From Gordonibacter sp. Marseille-P4307 (GTDB lineage: Bacteria; Actinomycetota; Coriobacteriia; Coriobacteriales; Eggerthellaceae): DNA of 64,000 bases. The position numbers and the translations under genes were made by a program. Shown here in pieces: positions 1-8,569 of the stretch. The notes below the pieces were generated by a model. The model ran no database searches, had not been told where the DNA came from, and worked only from the letters and a program-made list of their open reading frames with translations. Location of the stretch: contig NZ_UWPD01000001.1 in NCBI RefSeq assembly GCF_900604965.1, positions 636,642-700,641 of the forward strand, written 5' to 3'. The first letter of the stretch is position 1, and each line of letters opens with the position of its first letter.

Positions 1-909
1 GACGAGCTTGTGGAGAGATTCGTGACGGCGCAGGCCTACAGCGAGGGCGCGGTCGGCATGTTCGAGGGAACGCGGGCATGGAGAAGCCTCGACGTTTCCC
101 CCAGCTCGGTGTTTTCCTGGGATGGAGAGTCCACGTACGTGCGTCGCCCTCCTTACTTCGACGGGATGGGGGCCGATCCCGCTCCCTCCGAAGCGCCTTG
201 CTGCGCGCGCGTCCTGGCCAAGCTGGGCGACTTCATCACGACCGACCACATATCGCCGGCCGGTTCGATCGCTGCGGGATCCCCTGCGGCGCTGTACCTT
301 GAGTCGCACGGTGTGAAAAGCGCCGATTTCAACACGCTGGGTGCTCGTCGAGGCAATCACGAAGTGATGATGCGGGGGACGTTTGCCAATGTGAAGCTGA
401 TGAACGAACTCGCCGCGGGTCGAAAGGGCGGTTGGTCGCTCGATTTCTCCGACGGCCGGGTCAAGCCTTTGTTCGATGTCTCCGAGTCGTATCGGAGCAG
501 CTGCGTTCCCAGCATCGTCGTTGCGGGAAAGATGTACGGGAGCGGATCTTCGCGCGATTGGGCGGCGAAGGGCCCGATGCTGCTGGGAGTTCGTGCCGTG
601 ATCGCGGAGAGCTTCGAGCGCATCCATCGGTCCAATCTCGTTGGCATGGGCGTGCTGCCGCTCCAGTTCGCCGAAGGGCAGAACGCGGAAACGCTTGGGC
701 TGACAGGCGAAGAGTCCTACACGGTTGCTCCGGTGGATTTTTCAAACGGTTTGCCCGAGCCCCGGGTGGTTTCCGTAAGCGCCCGTCGAGACGACGGCTG
801 CGAGGTGCTGTTCGACGCGATCGTGCGCGTGGACACCCCGACCGAGGGTCGCTATATGCAGCATGGGGGTATCTTGCAGTACGTGCTGCGCAGCCTGGCC
901 TCGAAGTAG
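1..909 (+). CDS. acnA: Aconitate hydratase, C-terminal part (5' end outside window)
   Basis: The reading frame is open to the left edge, so only about the last 302 residues of aconitase are present. Aconitase interconverts citrate and isocitrate in the cytoplasm using a 4Fe-4S cluster. The visible part is the C-terminal swivel domain: it has the family stretch GDFITTDHISPAGSI, then a segment around RRGNHEVMMRGTFANVK, and the YGSGSSRDWAAKGP loop that carries substrate-binding Ser and Arg residues. The cluster cysteines would be upstream, outside the window. A good promoter for the ribosomal genes begins right after the stop codon, so aconitase is probably a separate unit. The family is certain; acnA-type rather than the acnB-type follows from the domain order. 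Confidence 0.93.
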   Translation, partial: DELVERFVTAQAYSEGAVGMFEGTRAWRSLDVSPSSVFSWDGESTYVRRPPYFDGMGADPAPSEAPCCARVLAKLGDFITTDHISPAGSIAAGSPAALYLESHGVKSADFNTLGARRGNHEVMMRGTFANVKLMNELAAGRKGGWSLDFSDGRVKPLFDVSESYRSSCVPSIVVAGKMYGSGSSRDWAAKGPMLLGVRAVIAESFERIHRSNLVGMGVLPLQFAEGQNAETLGLTGEESYTVAPVDFSNGLPEPRVVSVSARRDDGCEVLFDAIVRVDTPTEGRYMQHGGILQYVLRSLASK

Positions 910-927
910 ATCGAGTCGGCGGAGTGC

Positions 928-955
928 TTGACAAGACCTGAAAACAGAGTAATAT
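928..955 (+). promoter_or_regulatory. Promoter of the rplJ-rplL operon
   Basis: A perfect -35 box TTGACA (928-933) and a TAATAT -10 box (950-955) are separated by 16 bases. It lies about 220 bases before rplJ and so leaves a long untranslated leader. Confidence 0.75.
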
Positions 956-956
956 G

Positions 957-1165
957 TAATGGCTGCTTTTACGCAGCGCGAACGTAAACCGTTCCGCTAC
1001 CAAAGACAGCAGGTGCCTTTCGGGGCTTAAACGCAACAGCGGCCCGCCGAGGTGGTCATGCGATACGTATGTGCCGACCCTCGCTGTCTTTCGATGGCGG
1101 GGGTCGTTTCGTTTCTACGGACGGCTCCACCCGAAATCGGAGCGGAACCGATTGCAAGCGAAAGG
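957..1165 (+). promoter_or_regulatory. Probable L10 leader (autoregulatory 5' UTR)
   Basis: The roughly 200-base transcribed leader between the promoter and rplJ contains several short self-complementary segments. In many bacteria the L10(L12)4 complex binds such a leader and represses its own translation. The assignment rests on position and length; I did not derive the kink-turn structure base by base. Confidence 0.5.
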
Positions 1166-1176
1166 AGGTGCACTGC

Positions 1177-1698
1177 ATGCCCAACGCACAGAATCAAGCG
1201 ATGATGGCTTCCATCAAAGAGGATCTGACCGACGTCAAGGCCGTTTGGGTTGTGGATTACCGCGGCCTGAGCGTGAAAGAGGTCGAAGGCCTTCGCCGCG
1301 ATATCCGCGAGGCCGACGCATCCATGAAGGTGTACAAGAACACCCTCGTTCGCATCGCTCTCAAAGAGCTCGACATGGCCAGCCTCGATGAGGTTTTGGA
1401 AGGCCCCTCTGCTTTCGTGTTCTGCAAGAACGACCCCGTTGCGTCCGCCAAGGCGCTGACCGAGTTCGCCAAGGATAACGATAAGCTCGTTATCAAGGGT
1501 GGCATGATGGACGGCGACTTCGTTAACGCCGGTCAGTTCGACGCCGTTGCCTCGCTGCCTTCGCGCGAGCAGCTGCTCGCTCAGATCGCCGGCGCCATCT
1601 CCGGTGTCGCCCGCGGCCTCGCCGTTTCCATCAACGGCGTTCCCAGCGGTCTTGCCCGCACGATTCAGCAGGTCTCCGAGCAGAAGCCCGCTGCATAA
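1177..1698 (+). CDS. rplJ: Large ribosomal subunit protein L10
   Basis: This 173-residue protein is L10, the base of the ribosomal stalk on which L7/L12 dimers sit. The N-terminal domain shows the typical VVDYRGLSVKEVEGLRRDIR region followed by the YKNTLVRIAL helix that contacts 23S rRNA. The Ala/Gly/Val-rich C-terminal helix, which binds L7/L12, ends in SEQKPAA. The start ATG at 1177 was chosen because AAAGGAGGTG lies just upstream; the reading frame is open further left but without a better site. rplL follows 82 bases downstream in the standard order, and both are presumably transcribed from the promoter near 930. Confidence 0.97.
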   Translation: MPNAQNQAMMASIKEDLTDVKAVWVVDYRGLSVKEVEGLRRDIREADASMKVYKNTLVRIALKELDMASLDEVLEGPSAFVFCKNDPVASAKALTEFAKDNDKLVIKGGMMDGDFVNAGQFDAVASLPSREQLLAQIAGAISGVARGLAVSINGVPSGLARTIQQVSEQKPAA

Positions 1699-1780
1699 CG
1701 CGTGCAGCATGCGCGGCGTGAAAGCCGCTTAAGTCAACGAAACGCGGCCGCGCGAGCGGCCCCCCTGAAAGGAAAGTGTC

Positions 1781-2152
1781 ATGGCTGTTACCAAAGAAGA
1801 AATCATCGAGGCCCTCAAGGAGATGTCCCTTCTCGAGGCTTCCGAGCTCGTTTCTATGATCGAGGAGACCTTCGGCGTTTCCGCTGCTGCTCCCGCCGCT
1901 GTCGCGGTTGCCGCTGCTCCTGCCGAGGCCGCCGAAGAGAAGTCCGATTTCGACGTTGTGCTCGAGGGCTTCGGCGACAACAAGATCGCCGTTATCAAGG
2001 TTGTCCGCGAGATCACCGGCCTGGGCCTGAAGGAGGCCAAGGAGGCTGTCGAGGGCGCTCCCAAGGCTATCGCCGAGGCTGTCGCCAAGGATAAGGCCGA
2101 CGAGATGAAGGCCAAGCTCGAGGAAGCCGGCGCTGCCGTCACCTTGAAGTAA
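1781..2152 (+). CDS. rplL: Large ribosomal subunit protein L7/L12
   Basis: The 123-residue product is the acidic stalk protein that recruits and stimulates translation GTPases. The order is as expected: an N-terminal dimerisation helix pair (residues 1-30), an Ala/Val/Pro hinge (about 35-55), and a globular C-terminal domain with [20 protein letters not shown], which contacts factors. A GAAAGGAAAG Shine-Dalgarno sequence precedes the ATG. It is the second gene of the L10 operon, and a strong terminator follows about 20 bases after the stop. Codon use is biased, as expected for a highly expressed gene. Confidence 0.98.
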   Translation: MAVTKEEIIEALKEMSLLEASELVSMIEETFGVSAAAPAAVAVAAAPAEAAEEKSDFDVVLEGFGDNKIAVIKVVREITGLGLKEAKEAVEGAPKAIAEAVAKDKADEMKAKLEEAGAAVTLK

Positions 2153-2173
2153 ACTGCGTTTTGCGGTTGTTCG

Positions 2174-2201
2174 GAGGGGGCCTGCGGGCCCCCTCTTTTC
2201 G
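2174..2201 (+). terminator. Rho-independent terminator of rplJL
   Basis: GAGGGGGCC (2174-2182) pairs perfectly with GGCCCCCTC (2187-2195) around a TGCG loop, followed by TTTTCGTTT. Confidence 0.9.
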
Positions 2202-2348
2202 TTTGGGCCGCGACGTAACAGTCGCCCTTTATTGAGAAAGTTTCACGCCGTGCAAGGTTTTCGTCAGTTTTTTGTGTTCTTATGAGAAGGTGATAAACGT
2301 ACCTGCGAAAGGGCGGGAACGAAACGCCAATCGAGTGAAGGAGTTGGC

Positions 2349-3512
2349 ATGCGGATCAAGTACTTCCAGACAGCATGGAACGATCTGACTAAGTCGGAAG
2401 GTTGGCTTAGGAAGATGATGCTGCTCGCGCTGATAACGATGATTCCCATTTTCGGTGCGATCGTGGTTATGGGATATCTTTACGGCTGGGCCCGCGATAT
2501 AGCATGGGGGGTGCGCAACCCGCTTCCCGCTCGCATCTTCGCCAACGAGGATGGCAAGCTGTACCGCCGAGGATTCTTCATCTTCGTGATCGGCATCGTG
2601 GCCGGGGTGCTGCCCTACATCGTTTTCACTTTCGCCGAAGGATCGATGGGCGTAGGCTGGGCGGGTTTGCTGGCAAGCTCGGTGAACTCCGGCTATTTCC
2701 CGCACGGCTCGTTTTCCTCGTTCGGGGGTCCGGTCGTTTCCGCTGGAAGCCTGACGACGGGCATGCTGCTGTATCTGCTGGGAATGGTCCTTACGTTGGG
2801 CATATGCTTCTTCCGGTGGGCGGCGAGCATGCGCGTTTCCATTTACGATAATCTTTCTTCGGGATTTCAGGTCGGGAAGCTGTGGAGCATGCTGCGCGCC
2901 GACGGCAGCGGCATCTTGCGCATCTTCGGGATGGTTATTTTGGCCAATATCGTGGCCGGTTTCGTCCTTTTCCTCATTTTCATGCTGCTCATGCTGGTCT
3001 TCGTGGCGATGTTTGCCGGCACGTTCATCTCCATGGTTGACGGAGGCAGTGCGGCGGGCAATGTGGGGGCTGTGATCAGCGCGCTGCTTGTCGGCGGTCT
3101 GTTCTTCACTATCTGGGCATATGCCGCTGTCGTGTGCTCCATGATCGTCGAGACGCTCACCGCGCGCGCTCTTGGTTACTGGGTGGGTCAGTTCGACGTT
3201 CCGCATTGGGGCGGGCAGAATGATCCGGCTCCGTTCGAGAACCCTGCGAGGGAGGTTCGCCCCCAGCAGCCGCAGCCTGTCGATAGCGTCCAGCAGGTTT
3301 GGGGCGCCCCGCAGGCGACGGTGCCGGTTGCCTCGGATGCTCCGGTTGCCGGGCAGCCTCAGAACGAAGAGGCGTCGGCGCCCGCTGCCGTTGAGGGCGA
3401 GGCCGCGGTTGCCGCGGTTCCCGAGGCCGATCCGGGTGCGGACGTTTCCGCAGCGACGGACGCCGGTGCGGATGCGGATTCCGCTGCGGATACGCCGAAG
3501 TCCTCCCAGTAA
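2349..3512 (+). CDS. DUF4013-type multi-pass membrane protein with Ala/Pro-rich tail
   Basis: The 387-residue product has about five or six hydrophobic segments in residues 25-270 (for example around MLLALITMIPIFGAIVVMGY, FVIGIVAGVLPYIVFTF and ILANIVAGFVLFLIFMLLML). The early GYLYGWARDI...NPLPAR region resembles DUF4013 proteins, whose biochemical role is unknown. The last 120 residues form a low-complexity Ala/Pro/Glu/Asp tail, probably cytoplasmic or at the surface. It stands alone between two terminators. The start has GAAGGAG upstream. Membrane location is secure, the family is fairly secure, and the function is not known. Confidence 0.8.
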   Translation: MRIKYFQTAWNDLTKSEGWLRKMMLLALITMIPIFGAIVVMGYLYGWARDIAWGVRNPLPARIFANEDGKLYRRGFFIFVIGIVAGVLPYIVFTFAEGSMGVGWAGLLASSVNSGYFPHGSFSSFGGPVVSAGSLTTGMLLYLLGMVLTLGICFFRWAASMRVSIYDNLSSGFQVGKLWSMLRADGSGILRIFGMVILANIVAGFVLFLIFMLLMLVFVAMFAGTFISMVDGGSAAGNVGAVISALLVGGLFFTIWAYAAVVCSMIVETLTARALGYWVGQFDVPHWGGQNDPAPFENPAREVRPQQPQPVDSVQQVWGAPQATVPVASDAPVAGQPQNEEASAPAAVEGEAAVAAVPEADPGADVSAATDAGADADSAADTPKSSQ

Positions 3513-3559
3513 AGCTTCCTGGTGGGTTCTTGCCGCCTCGGAAAACCGTTTGGTAAACG

Positions 3560-3592
3560 ACGCGGCCCCGAGAAGATTCGGGGCCGCGTTTC
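3560..3592. terminator. Terminator between convergent genes
   Basis: A perfect 12-bp stem, ACGCGGCCCCGA (3560-3571) with TCGGGGCCGCGT (3578-3589), is followed by TTTC. It ends the DUF4013 gene and could act on the opposite strand for the P-type ATPase gene, which ends at 3645. Confidence 0.85.
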
Positions 3593-3644
3593 TATGTGTG
3601 GGGTAGTTTTCGGGATGCACGTACGCGCCTTCGGTGCGCAACGC

Positions 3645-5543
3645 TTACGAGATTCTGAGGGCGCGCATGGCGTTCAGGATGGCGATCACGGATACGCCGA
3701 CGTCTCCGAACACCGCCATCCACATGTTGGCGATCCCGAAAACGGGGAGGGCCAGCACCATGACGAGCACTTTCACACCGATGGCAAACGCGATGTTTTG
3801 CTTTACGATCCGCATCGTTTTTCGCGCGATGCGGATCGCGAGGGCGATCTTCGAGGGACGGTCGTCCATAAGCACGATATCCGCGGCCTCGATGGCCGCA
3901 TCGGAGCCCAGGGCTCCCATGGCGACGCCGACATCCGAGCGCATAAGCACCGGTGCGTCGTTTATGCCGTCGCCCACAAACACCAGCTTGCCGCGTTCGC
4001 TTGTCGAAGCCAAAAGGTCTTCCACCGCGTTAACCTTATCGGCGGGGAGCAGATGGGCTCTGAACTCGTCGATACCCAGATCGTCGGCTACCGCGCTCGC
4101 TACTTCCGCGCGATCGCCGGTGAGCATGACGGTTTTCTTCACGCCGCACCGATGCAGCTCGTCAAGAGCTTTGCGGGCGTCTTCCTTCACCATGTCGGCG
4201 ATGACGATGTGGCCGATGTAGGCGCCGTCTAGCAGCACGTGAAGCACGGTGCCGGTTAGGTCGCACGGTGTCCACGAAGCGTTTTCGCTTCCCATCATGG
4301 CATCGTTGCCAACTACGACGATTCGCTGGTCAACAAGGGCACGTATGCCGTGTCCGCTTTTTTCGACCACGTCATCGACCCGCGCGGCGTCGATTTTCCC
4401 GCTGTACGCTTGACGCAGGGACAGTGCGATGGGGTGGTTGGAATAGACCTCCGCATGTGCGGCGACGGACAACACGAGGTCGGGTTCGACATCGGCTGCG
4501 GGATGGATCGCAACGACGCTGAACGTTCCGTTTGTGAGAGTTCCGGTTTTGTCGAAGGCGACGGTTTCGGCAGAGGCGAGCGCTTCGAGGTAGTTCGATC
4601 CTTTTACCAGGATTCCCGCGCGCGATGCCGCTCCGATTCCCCCGAAAAACGAAAGGGGAACGCTGATTACCAGGGCGCACGGACAGCTAACCACTAAAAA
4701 TATCAAAGCGCTCTTTACGCACTCCGACCACAGCTGCCCCAGTAACAGGGGAGGGATACAGGCTATGACCAGTGCGAGGCCGACGACGACGGGGGTGTAG
4801 TAGCGCGCGAATCGCGTGATGAAGTTTTCGGTTCGCGCTTTGCGATCGCTGGCGTTTTCAACCAACTCGAGGATTCTTTGCACGGTGGATTGGTCGTAGG
4901 GCCGTTCGACGCGGATATGCAGCGGCCCGGTCATGTTGATGCATCCGCTGATGACCTCGGCTCCTGTTTCGACAACGCGCGGGACGCTTTCTCCGGTGAG
5001 GGCGGAGGTGTCGAGCTGGGACGATCCTTCCGTCACCGTTCCGTCCAAAGGGACGCGCTCCCCCGGTTTCACCACGATGGTGTCTCCCGGGTTGACGGAG
5101 TAGGGGTCGACCTGCTCGACGGCCTCGTTTGAGACGAGGTTGGCGTAGTCGGGCGCGATGTCCATCATGGCGGCGATCGATTTACGGGATTTTCCCACCG
5201 CGTAGGATTGAAACCATTCTCCCAATTGGTAGAACAGCATGACGGCGGCCCCTTCGGCCATGTGGGGATCGCTTTCGGGGAACAGCACCAGCGCAAAGGC
5301 TCCGAACGTTGCGATGGTCATGAGGAAGTTCTCGTCGAGCACCTGGCCGTGCGTTATGCCGTGCCAGGCCTTCGCGATGACGTCGTATCCGGCCAGAAGG
5401 TAGGGAACGAGGAACAGCGCGAATTCCAGATACAGGTTTACGGGGGGGTCGGCCAGCCTGTCGAGGGGAGCAAGCTGGAGGCATATGAACAGCGCGAGTG
5501 CGGCGACGATGCGGATGAGGGTCTTTTTCTGGTGGGAGGTCAT
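3645..5543 (-). CDS. Heavy-metal P1B-type ATPase (Zn/Cd/Pb exporter type)
   Basis: This 632-residue P-type ATPase exports soft metal ions at the cost of ATP. It has the actuator motif TGES (about 183-186), the transmembrane metal site SCPCALV (Cys287/Cys289), the phosphorylated Asp331 in DKTGTLT, the P1B-specific HP dipeptide in SNHPIALS, and GDGINDAPVL near residue 530. The CPC motif is typical of the ZntA/CadA group. The usual N-terminal metal-binding domain is missing; a separate HMA protein is encoded just upstream in the same operon. An ArsR-family repressor gene comes first, so the module is a metal-induced detoxification unit. The exact metal cannot be fixed from sequence alone. Confidence 0.93.
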   Translation of the reverse strand: MTSHQKKTLIRIVAALALFICLQLAPLDRLADPPVNLYLEFALFLVPYLLAGYDVIAKAWHGITHGQVLDENFLMTIATFGAFALVLFPESDPHMAEGAAVMLFYQLGEWFQSYAVGKSRKSIAAMMDIAPDYANLVSNEAVEQVDPYSVNPGDTIVVKPGERVPLDGTVTEGSSQLDTSALTGESVPRVVETGAEVISGCINMTGPLHIRVERPYDQSTVQRILELVENASDRKARTENFITRFARYYTPVVVGLALVIACIPPLLLGQLWSECVKSALIFLVVSCPCALVISVPLSFFGGIGAASRAGILVKGSNYLEALASAETVAFDKTGTLTNGTFSVVAIHPAADVEPDLVLSVAAHAEVYSNHPIALSLRQAYSGKIDAARVDDVVEKSGHGIRALVDQRIVVVGNDAMMGSENASWTPCDLTGTVLHVLLDGAYIGHIVIADMVKEDARKALDELHRCGVKKTVMLTGDRAEVASAVADDLGIDEFRAHLLPADKVNAVEDLLASTSERGKLVFVGDGINDAPVLMRSDVGVAMGALGSDAAIEAADIVLMDDRPSKIALAIRIARKTMRIVKQNIAFAIGVKVLVMVLALPVFGIANMWMAVFGDVGVSVIAILNAMRALRIS

Positions 5544-5570
5544 GAGGTTCCTCGATGCGGATCTGGGCTT

Positions 5571-5789
5571 TTATGCGACGATCGAGCAGGTGGGCTCGAT
5601 TTTTTCGAAGATTCTTTTCGATTCTCCGAGCAGCTGGTCGAAGCGATCGTCTTCGGCGTCGAGGGTGAACTTGAGCGTGAGGAAGTTGATCTTGGCTTCG
5701 TTGACGCCGTCGAGCCGGTTTATGGCATCCTGGATTTTCCCGCCGCAGTTCGGGCAGATGTCTCCTTCAAGCTTGAATACCTTTTTCAT
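5571..5789 (-). CDS. Stand-alone HMA (heavy-metal-associated) domain protein
   Basis: A 72-residue single ferredoxin-like HMA domain with a CPNC metal-binding pair (Cys12, Cys15); the usual preceding GM is replaced by GDI. It also carries Cys69 near the C-terminus, which may add a third thiol. It lies 27 bases before the P-type ATPase gene and downstream of the ArsR-type gene. Because the ATPase lacks its own N-terminal HMA domain, this protein probably acts as a detached metal-binding domain or a chaperone that hands metal to the pump. That role is inferred from context. Confidence 0.85.
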   Translation of the reverse strand: MKKVFKLEGDICPNCGGKIQDAINRLDGVNEAKINFLTLKFTLDAEDDRFDQLLGESKRIFEKIEPTCSIVA

Positions 5790-5814
5790 AGGGTGTTCTC
5801 CTTTCGGCTTTTCG

Positions 5815-6147
5815 TTATTCGCAGATGTGGTTCATGCCCTGCGCAAGCATGGTTCTAACGTGGTCGTCGGCAAGGGCGTAGGCGATGTTTTTGCCGTCGC
5901 GGCGAAACTTCACCAGGTGAGCTTGCTTGAGGATTCTCAGCTGATGGGACACCGAGCTTTGCGTGGCGTTGACGGATTCGGCTATATCGGCCACGTACCG
6001 TTCGTGCTCCATAAGCGTGAACAGGATTTTTATTCGCGTTGTATCGGAAAACACCTTGAACAAGTCGGCCAGCTCGTATAGCAGCTCCTCCTCGGGTGCG
6101 CCCTCGCTCAAATCGATCGTCTCGTCGATGTTTTCCTGCGCGTTCAC
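5815..6147 (-). CDS. ArsR/SmtB-family metal-sensing repressor
   Basis: The 110-residue winged-helix repressor has the family core ELADLFKVFSDTTRIKIL and the recognition helix region NATQSSVSHQLRILK. Its last helix (residues 94-110, beginning DDHVRTML) has Asp94, His96, His107 and Glu110, spaced exactly as in the alpha-5 zinc site of SmtB/CzrA sensors. No N-terminal CxC motif of the CadC type is present. A perfect 12-8-12 palindrome lies 20 bases before its start codon and is the likely operator. Zn(II) or a similar ion is the expected inducer, leading to expression of the HMA protein and the exporter. Confidence 0.92.
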   Translation of the reverse strand: MNAQENIDETIDLSEGAPEEELLYELADLFKVFSDTTRIKILFTLMEHERYVADIAESVNATQSSVSHQLRILKQAHLVKFRRDGKNIAYALADDHVRTMLAQGMNHICE

Positions 6148-6167
6148 GATAACCTCCTTTTTATCAC

Positions 6168-6199
6168 ATAATCATATGAGCACTTATTCATATGATTAT
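6168..6199 (-). promoter_or_regulatory. ArsR/SmtB operator palindrome
   Basis: ATAATCATATGA (6168-6179) and its perfect inverted copy TCATATGATTAT (6188-6199) are separated by 8 bases. The layout matches the 12-2-12-type operators of SmtB/ZiaR-like repressors, with the half-site TGA and its complement nearest the centre. Confidence 0.82.
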
Positions 6200-6319
6200 A
6201 CGGAAGCGGCGGCGCCGGTCAAGAGCGAAGCGCTTGTGGACGGTGTTTGGCATCAGACGATTCGATGAGATTACAGTATGCGCACATGGGGAAGGGAAAG
6301 GCTTTTCGGTGCTATAGTC

Positions 6320-6349
6320 TTGCGGGTGCTAATCTTATCCGACTATAAA
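6320..6349 (+). promoter_or_regulatory. Probable promoter of the MOSC gene
   Basis: TTGCGG (6320-6325) and TATAAA (6344-6349) are separated by 18 bases, about 70 bases before the MOSC start codon. It is a moderate match to consensus. Confidence 0.4.
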
Positions 6350-6417
6350 TAAGAGACGTGCGCGGTCCATTTCGCAGATCGGATGGTTCGCTGGGGCGAG
6401 AGAGATGAGGGTGCTTC

Positions 6418-6954
6418 ATGAGCAGTGCATCAAACGGCGCATTCGTGCGCTCCATCAATGTTTCGACGCGCAAGGGTACGCGCAAGACTCCCGTGGGAGG
6501 CGTTCCGCAGACGGTCAAGGAGCAATGGGGCTTTGTAAACGACGCGCATGCCGGCGACTGGCATCGCCAGGTGTCGTTTCTGGCCCAGGAGTCCATCGTC
6601 AAGGCGCAGGGTATGGGCCTTGACGTGAAGGAGGGGGATTTCGGGGAGAACTTTACCACCGAGGGCCTGGACGTTCTTGCGCTTCCTTTGGGAACCCAGC
6701 TGAGGATCGGCGACGATCTGCTGGTTGAGATCAGTCAGATCGGCAAAGTGTGCCATACGCGTTGTGCGATCTACTACCTTGCCGGAGACTGCATCTTCCC
6801 GCGCGAGGGCATCTTCGCCGTCGTTTTGGAGGGTGGCGAGGTAAAAGCGGGCGACCCTATCGAAGTGGTCAAGAGGGGAGATGGAACTTGCTCGTTTGCT
6901 CCTCCCGAGGCGCTTGCCGAGGTTGAGGCCGCACGCGCCGCCGGAACCCTGTAG
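6418..6954 (+). CDS. MOSC-domain protein (molybdenum cofactor-related)
   Basis: A 178-residue single MOSC domain. It shows HAGDWHRQVSFLA, where the early His and Trp are conserved, a GDFGENFTTEG segment, and a Cys-containing KVCHTRCAIYY strand; in MOSC proteins a conserved Cys handles sulfur for, or binds, the molybdenum cofactor. The protein is not fused to a MoaB/MogA domain. Molybdate and molybdopterin genes lie about 12 kb away, which fits an organism rich in Mo/W enzymes. A purine-rich GAGAGATGAGG lies before the ATG. The precise reaction is not known. Confidence 0.85.
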   Translation: MSSASNGAFVRSINVSTRKGTRKTPVGGVPQTVKEQWGFVNDAHAGDWHRQVSFLAQESIVKAQGMGLDVKEGDFGENFTTEGLDVLALPLGTQLRIGDDLLVEISQIGKVCHTRCAIYYLAGDCIFPREGIFAVVLEGGEVKAGDPIEVVKRGDGTCSFAPPEALAEVEAARAAGTL

Positions 6955-7140
6955 CGTTTGCGCGAGTTTGCCTTCGTATCCACTCGACCCCATGTCGAGC
7001 TCCGTTGACGATCCGTTGTTTTCGGTCGATGCTGTGAGCAAAGGATTTGCGGAAAAGCCGCGCCGGTGTTCGTGGCACAATATCGAAGGTCGCGTGATGT
7101 GGCCGCATATATCGGTTTCGGATGGAAGGCGGAGGCAAGC

Positions 7141-8559
7141 GTGAGCGATGATCAAATTCCCACTATGGGGTCGAAGGACAATCCCGACGCGATTTACGAT
7201 GCGCGGGTGCTGGGTGCTCCGAAGGTGATCCTTTTCGGGCTCCAGCATATGTTCGCCATGTTCGGCGCGACGATTCTGGTTCCCATCCTGACCGGGCTTC
7301 CCGTTTCGACCGCCCTTTTGTTCGCCGGATTGGGAACGTTGCTGTTCCACCTGATCTCCAAGGGCAGGGTTCCCGCGTTTCTCGGATCGTCGTTCGCCTT
7401 TATTGCGGGATATGCGGTTATCGCTCCGAACGGAGAGGCGGAGCTTCTGCCTTATGCATGTCTGGGCGTTGCGTGCACCGGCCTGCTTTACTTGGTGCTG
7501 TCCTGCCTGTTCAAGGTGTTCGGCACTGCGCGCGTTATGCGGTTCTTCCCTCCCGTAGTTACCGGCCCCATCGTCATCGCGATCGGATTGAGCCTGTCGG
7601 CTTCGGCCATCAACAACTGCCAGACGTATTGGCCCGTGGCCCTCGTTGCCATTGCGTCCATCGTTGTTTGCAGTATTTGGGGTAAGGGCATGATCAAGAT
7701 CGTTCCGATTCTCATCGGCGTTCTGGTTTCCTACGCAACCGCTGCCGCGATCGGTCTGGTTGATTTCTCCCGCGTTGCAGACGCGGCTTGGGTTGGCGTT
7801 CCCCTCGCTTGGGATAAGACCGTCTTCGGCTTGTTCAACGAGAATTTCGATGCGGGCCTCGCGGTGACGGCCATCATCACCATCGTCCCGCTTGCGTTCG
7901 CCACCATCATCGAGCATATCGGAGACGTTTCCGCTATCAGCTCCACGGTGAATCGCAACTATATCGCCAAGCCGGGCCTGCATCGCACGCTTCTGGGGGA
8001 CGGTTTGGCCACTATCGTCGCGTCTCTGTTCGGCGCTCCCGCGAATACGACGTATGGCGAGAACACCGGCGTGCTCGCGCTTACCAAGGTGTTCGACCCT
8101 CGGGTTGTCCGCATCGCAGCGCTGTTCGCGGTGCTGTTCTCCTTCTGTCCGAAGTTCGTCGCGCTCATCGAGGTTATGCCCGCTTGCGTTGTCGGGGGCG
8201 TCTCCATCGTTTTGTACGGCATGATTTCCGCGGTCGGCATCCGCAATCTGGTTGAGAACAGTGTCGACTTCATGAAGAGCCGCAACGTGCTTATCACGGC
8301 TATCATCATCGGTTTTGCGGTGGGCATCTCCTACAGTCAGGCGGGTTCGATCTCCTTCGCCGTTGCGGGCATCACCATATCGCTGTCCGGTTTGGCGGTC
8401 GGTTCGATCGCGGGTATTTTGCTGAATATGGTGCTTCCGGGGCGCGAGGACATCGTCGGCGTGGATGGCAGCATGGTCGAAGGGGATCACGATGCCCTGC
8501 CCGATGAGGACCTGCTTCCCCTTGAAGGGCCGCGCCCTGTCGCAAAACCCGTCGAGTAA
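7141..8559 (+). CDS. uraA: Uracil permease (NCS2 family)
   Basis: This 472-residue inner-membrane transporter belongs to the NCS2 nucleobase family and probably takes up uracil by proton symport. It has about 14 hydrophobic segments, an FGATILVPILTGLP stretch in the first membrane helix, and the strongly conserved region from EHIGDVSAISS through PGLHRTLLGDGLATIVASLFG to NTTYGENTGV, where the Glu residues contact the base. This pattern matches UraA better than xanthine/uric acid members. The GTG at 7141 has AGGCGGAGGC upstream and gives an N-terminus of normal length; the open frame further upstream has no such site. murB follows after only 10 bases. Confidence 0.9.
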   Translation: MSDDQIPTMGSKDNPDAIYDARVLGAPKVILFGLQHMFAMFGATILVPILTGLPVSTALLFAGLGTLLFHLISKGRVPAFLGSSFAFIAGYAVIAPNGEAELLPYACLGVACTGLLYLVLSCLFKVFGTARVMRFFPPVVTGPIVIAIGLSLSASAINNCQTYWPVALVAIASIVVCSIWGKGMIKIVPILIGVLVSYATAAAIGLVDFSRVADAAWVGVPLAWDKTVFGLFNENFDAGLAVTAIITIVPLAFATIIEHIGDVSAISSTVNRNYIAKPGLHRTLLGDGLATIVASLFGAPANTTYGENTGVLALTKVFDPRVVRIAALFAVLFSFCPKFVALIEVMPACVVGGVSIVLYGMISAVGIRNLVENSVDFMKSRNVLITAIIIGFAVGISYSQAGSISFAVAGITISLSGLAVGSIAGILLNMVLPGREDIVGVDGSMVEGDHDALPDEDLLPLEGPRPVAKPVE

Positions 8560-8569
8560 GGATCGGGGT

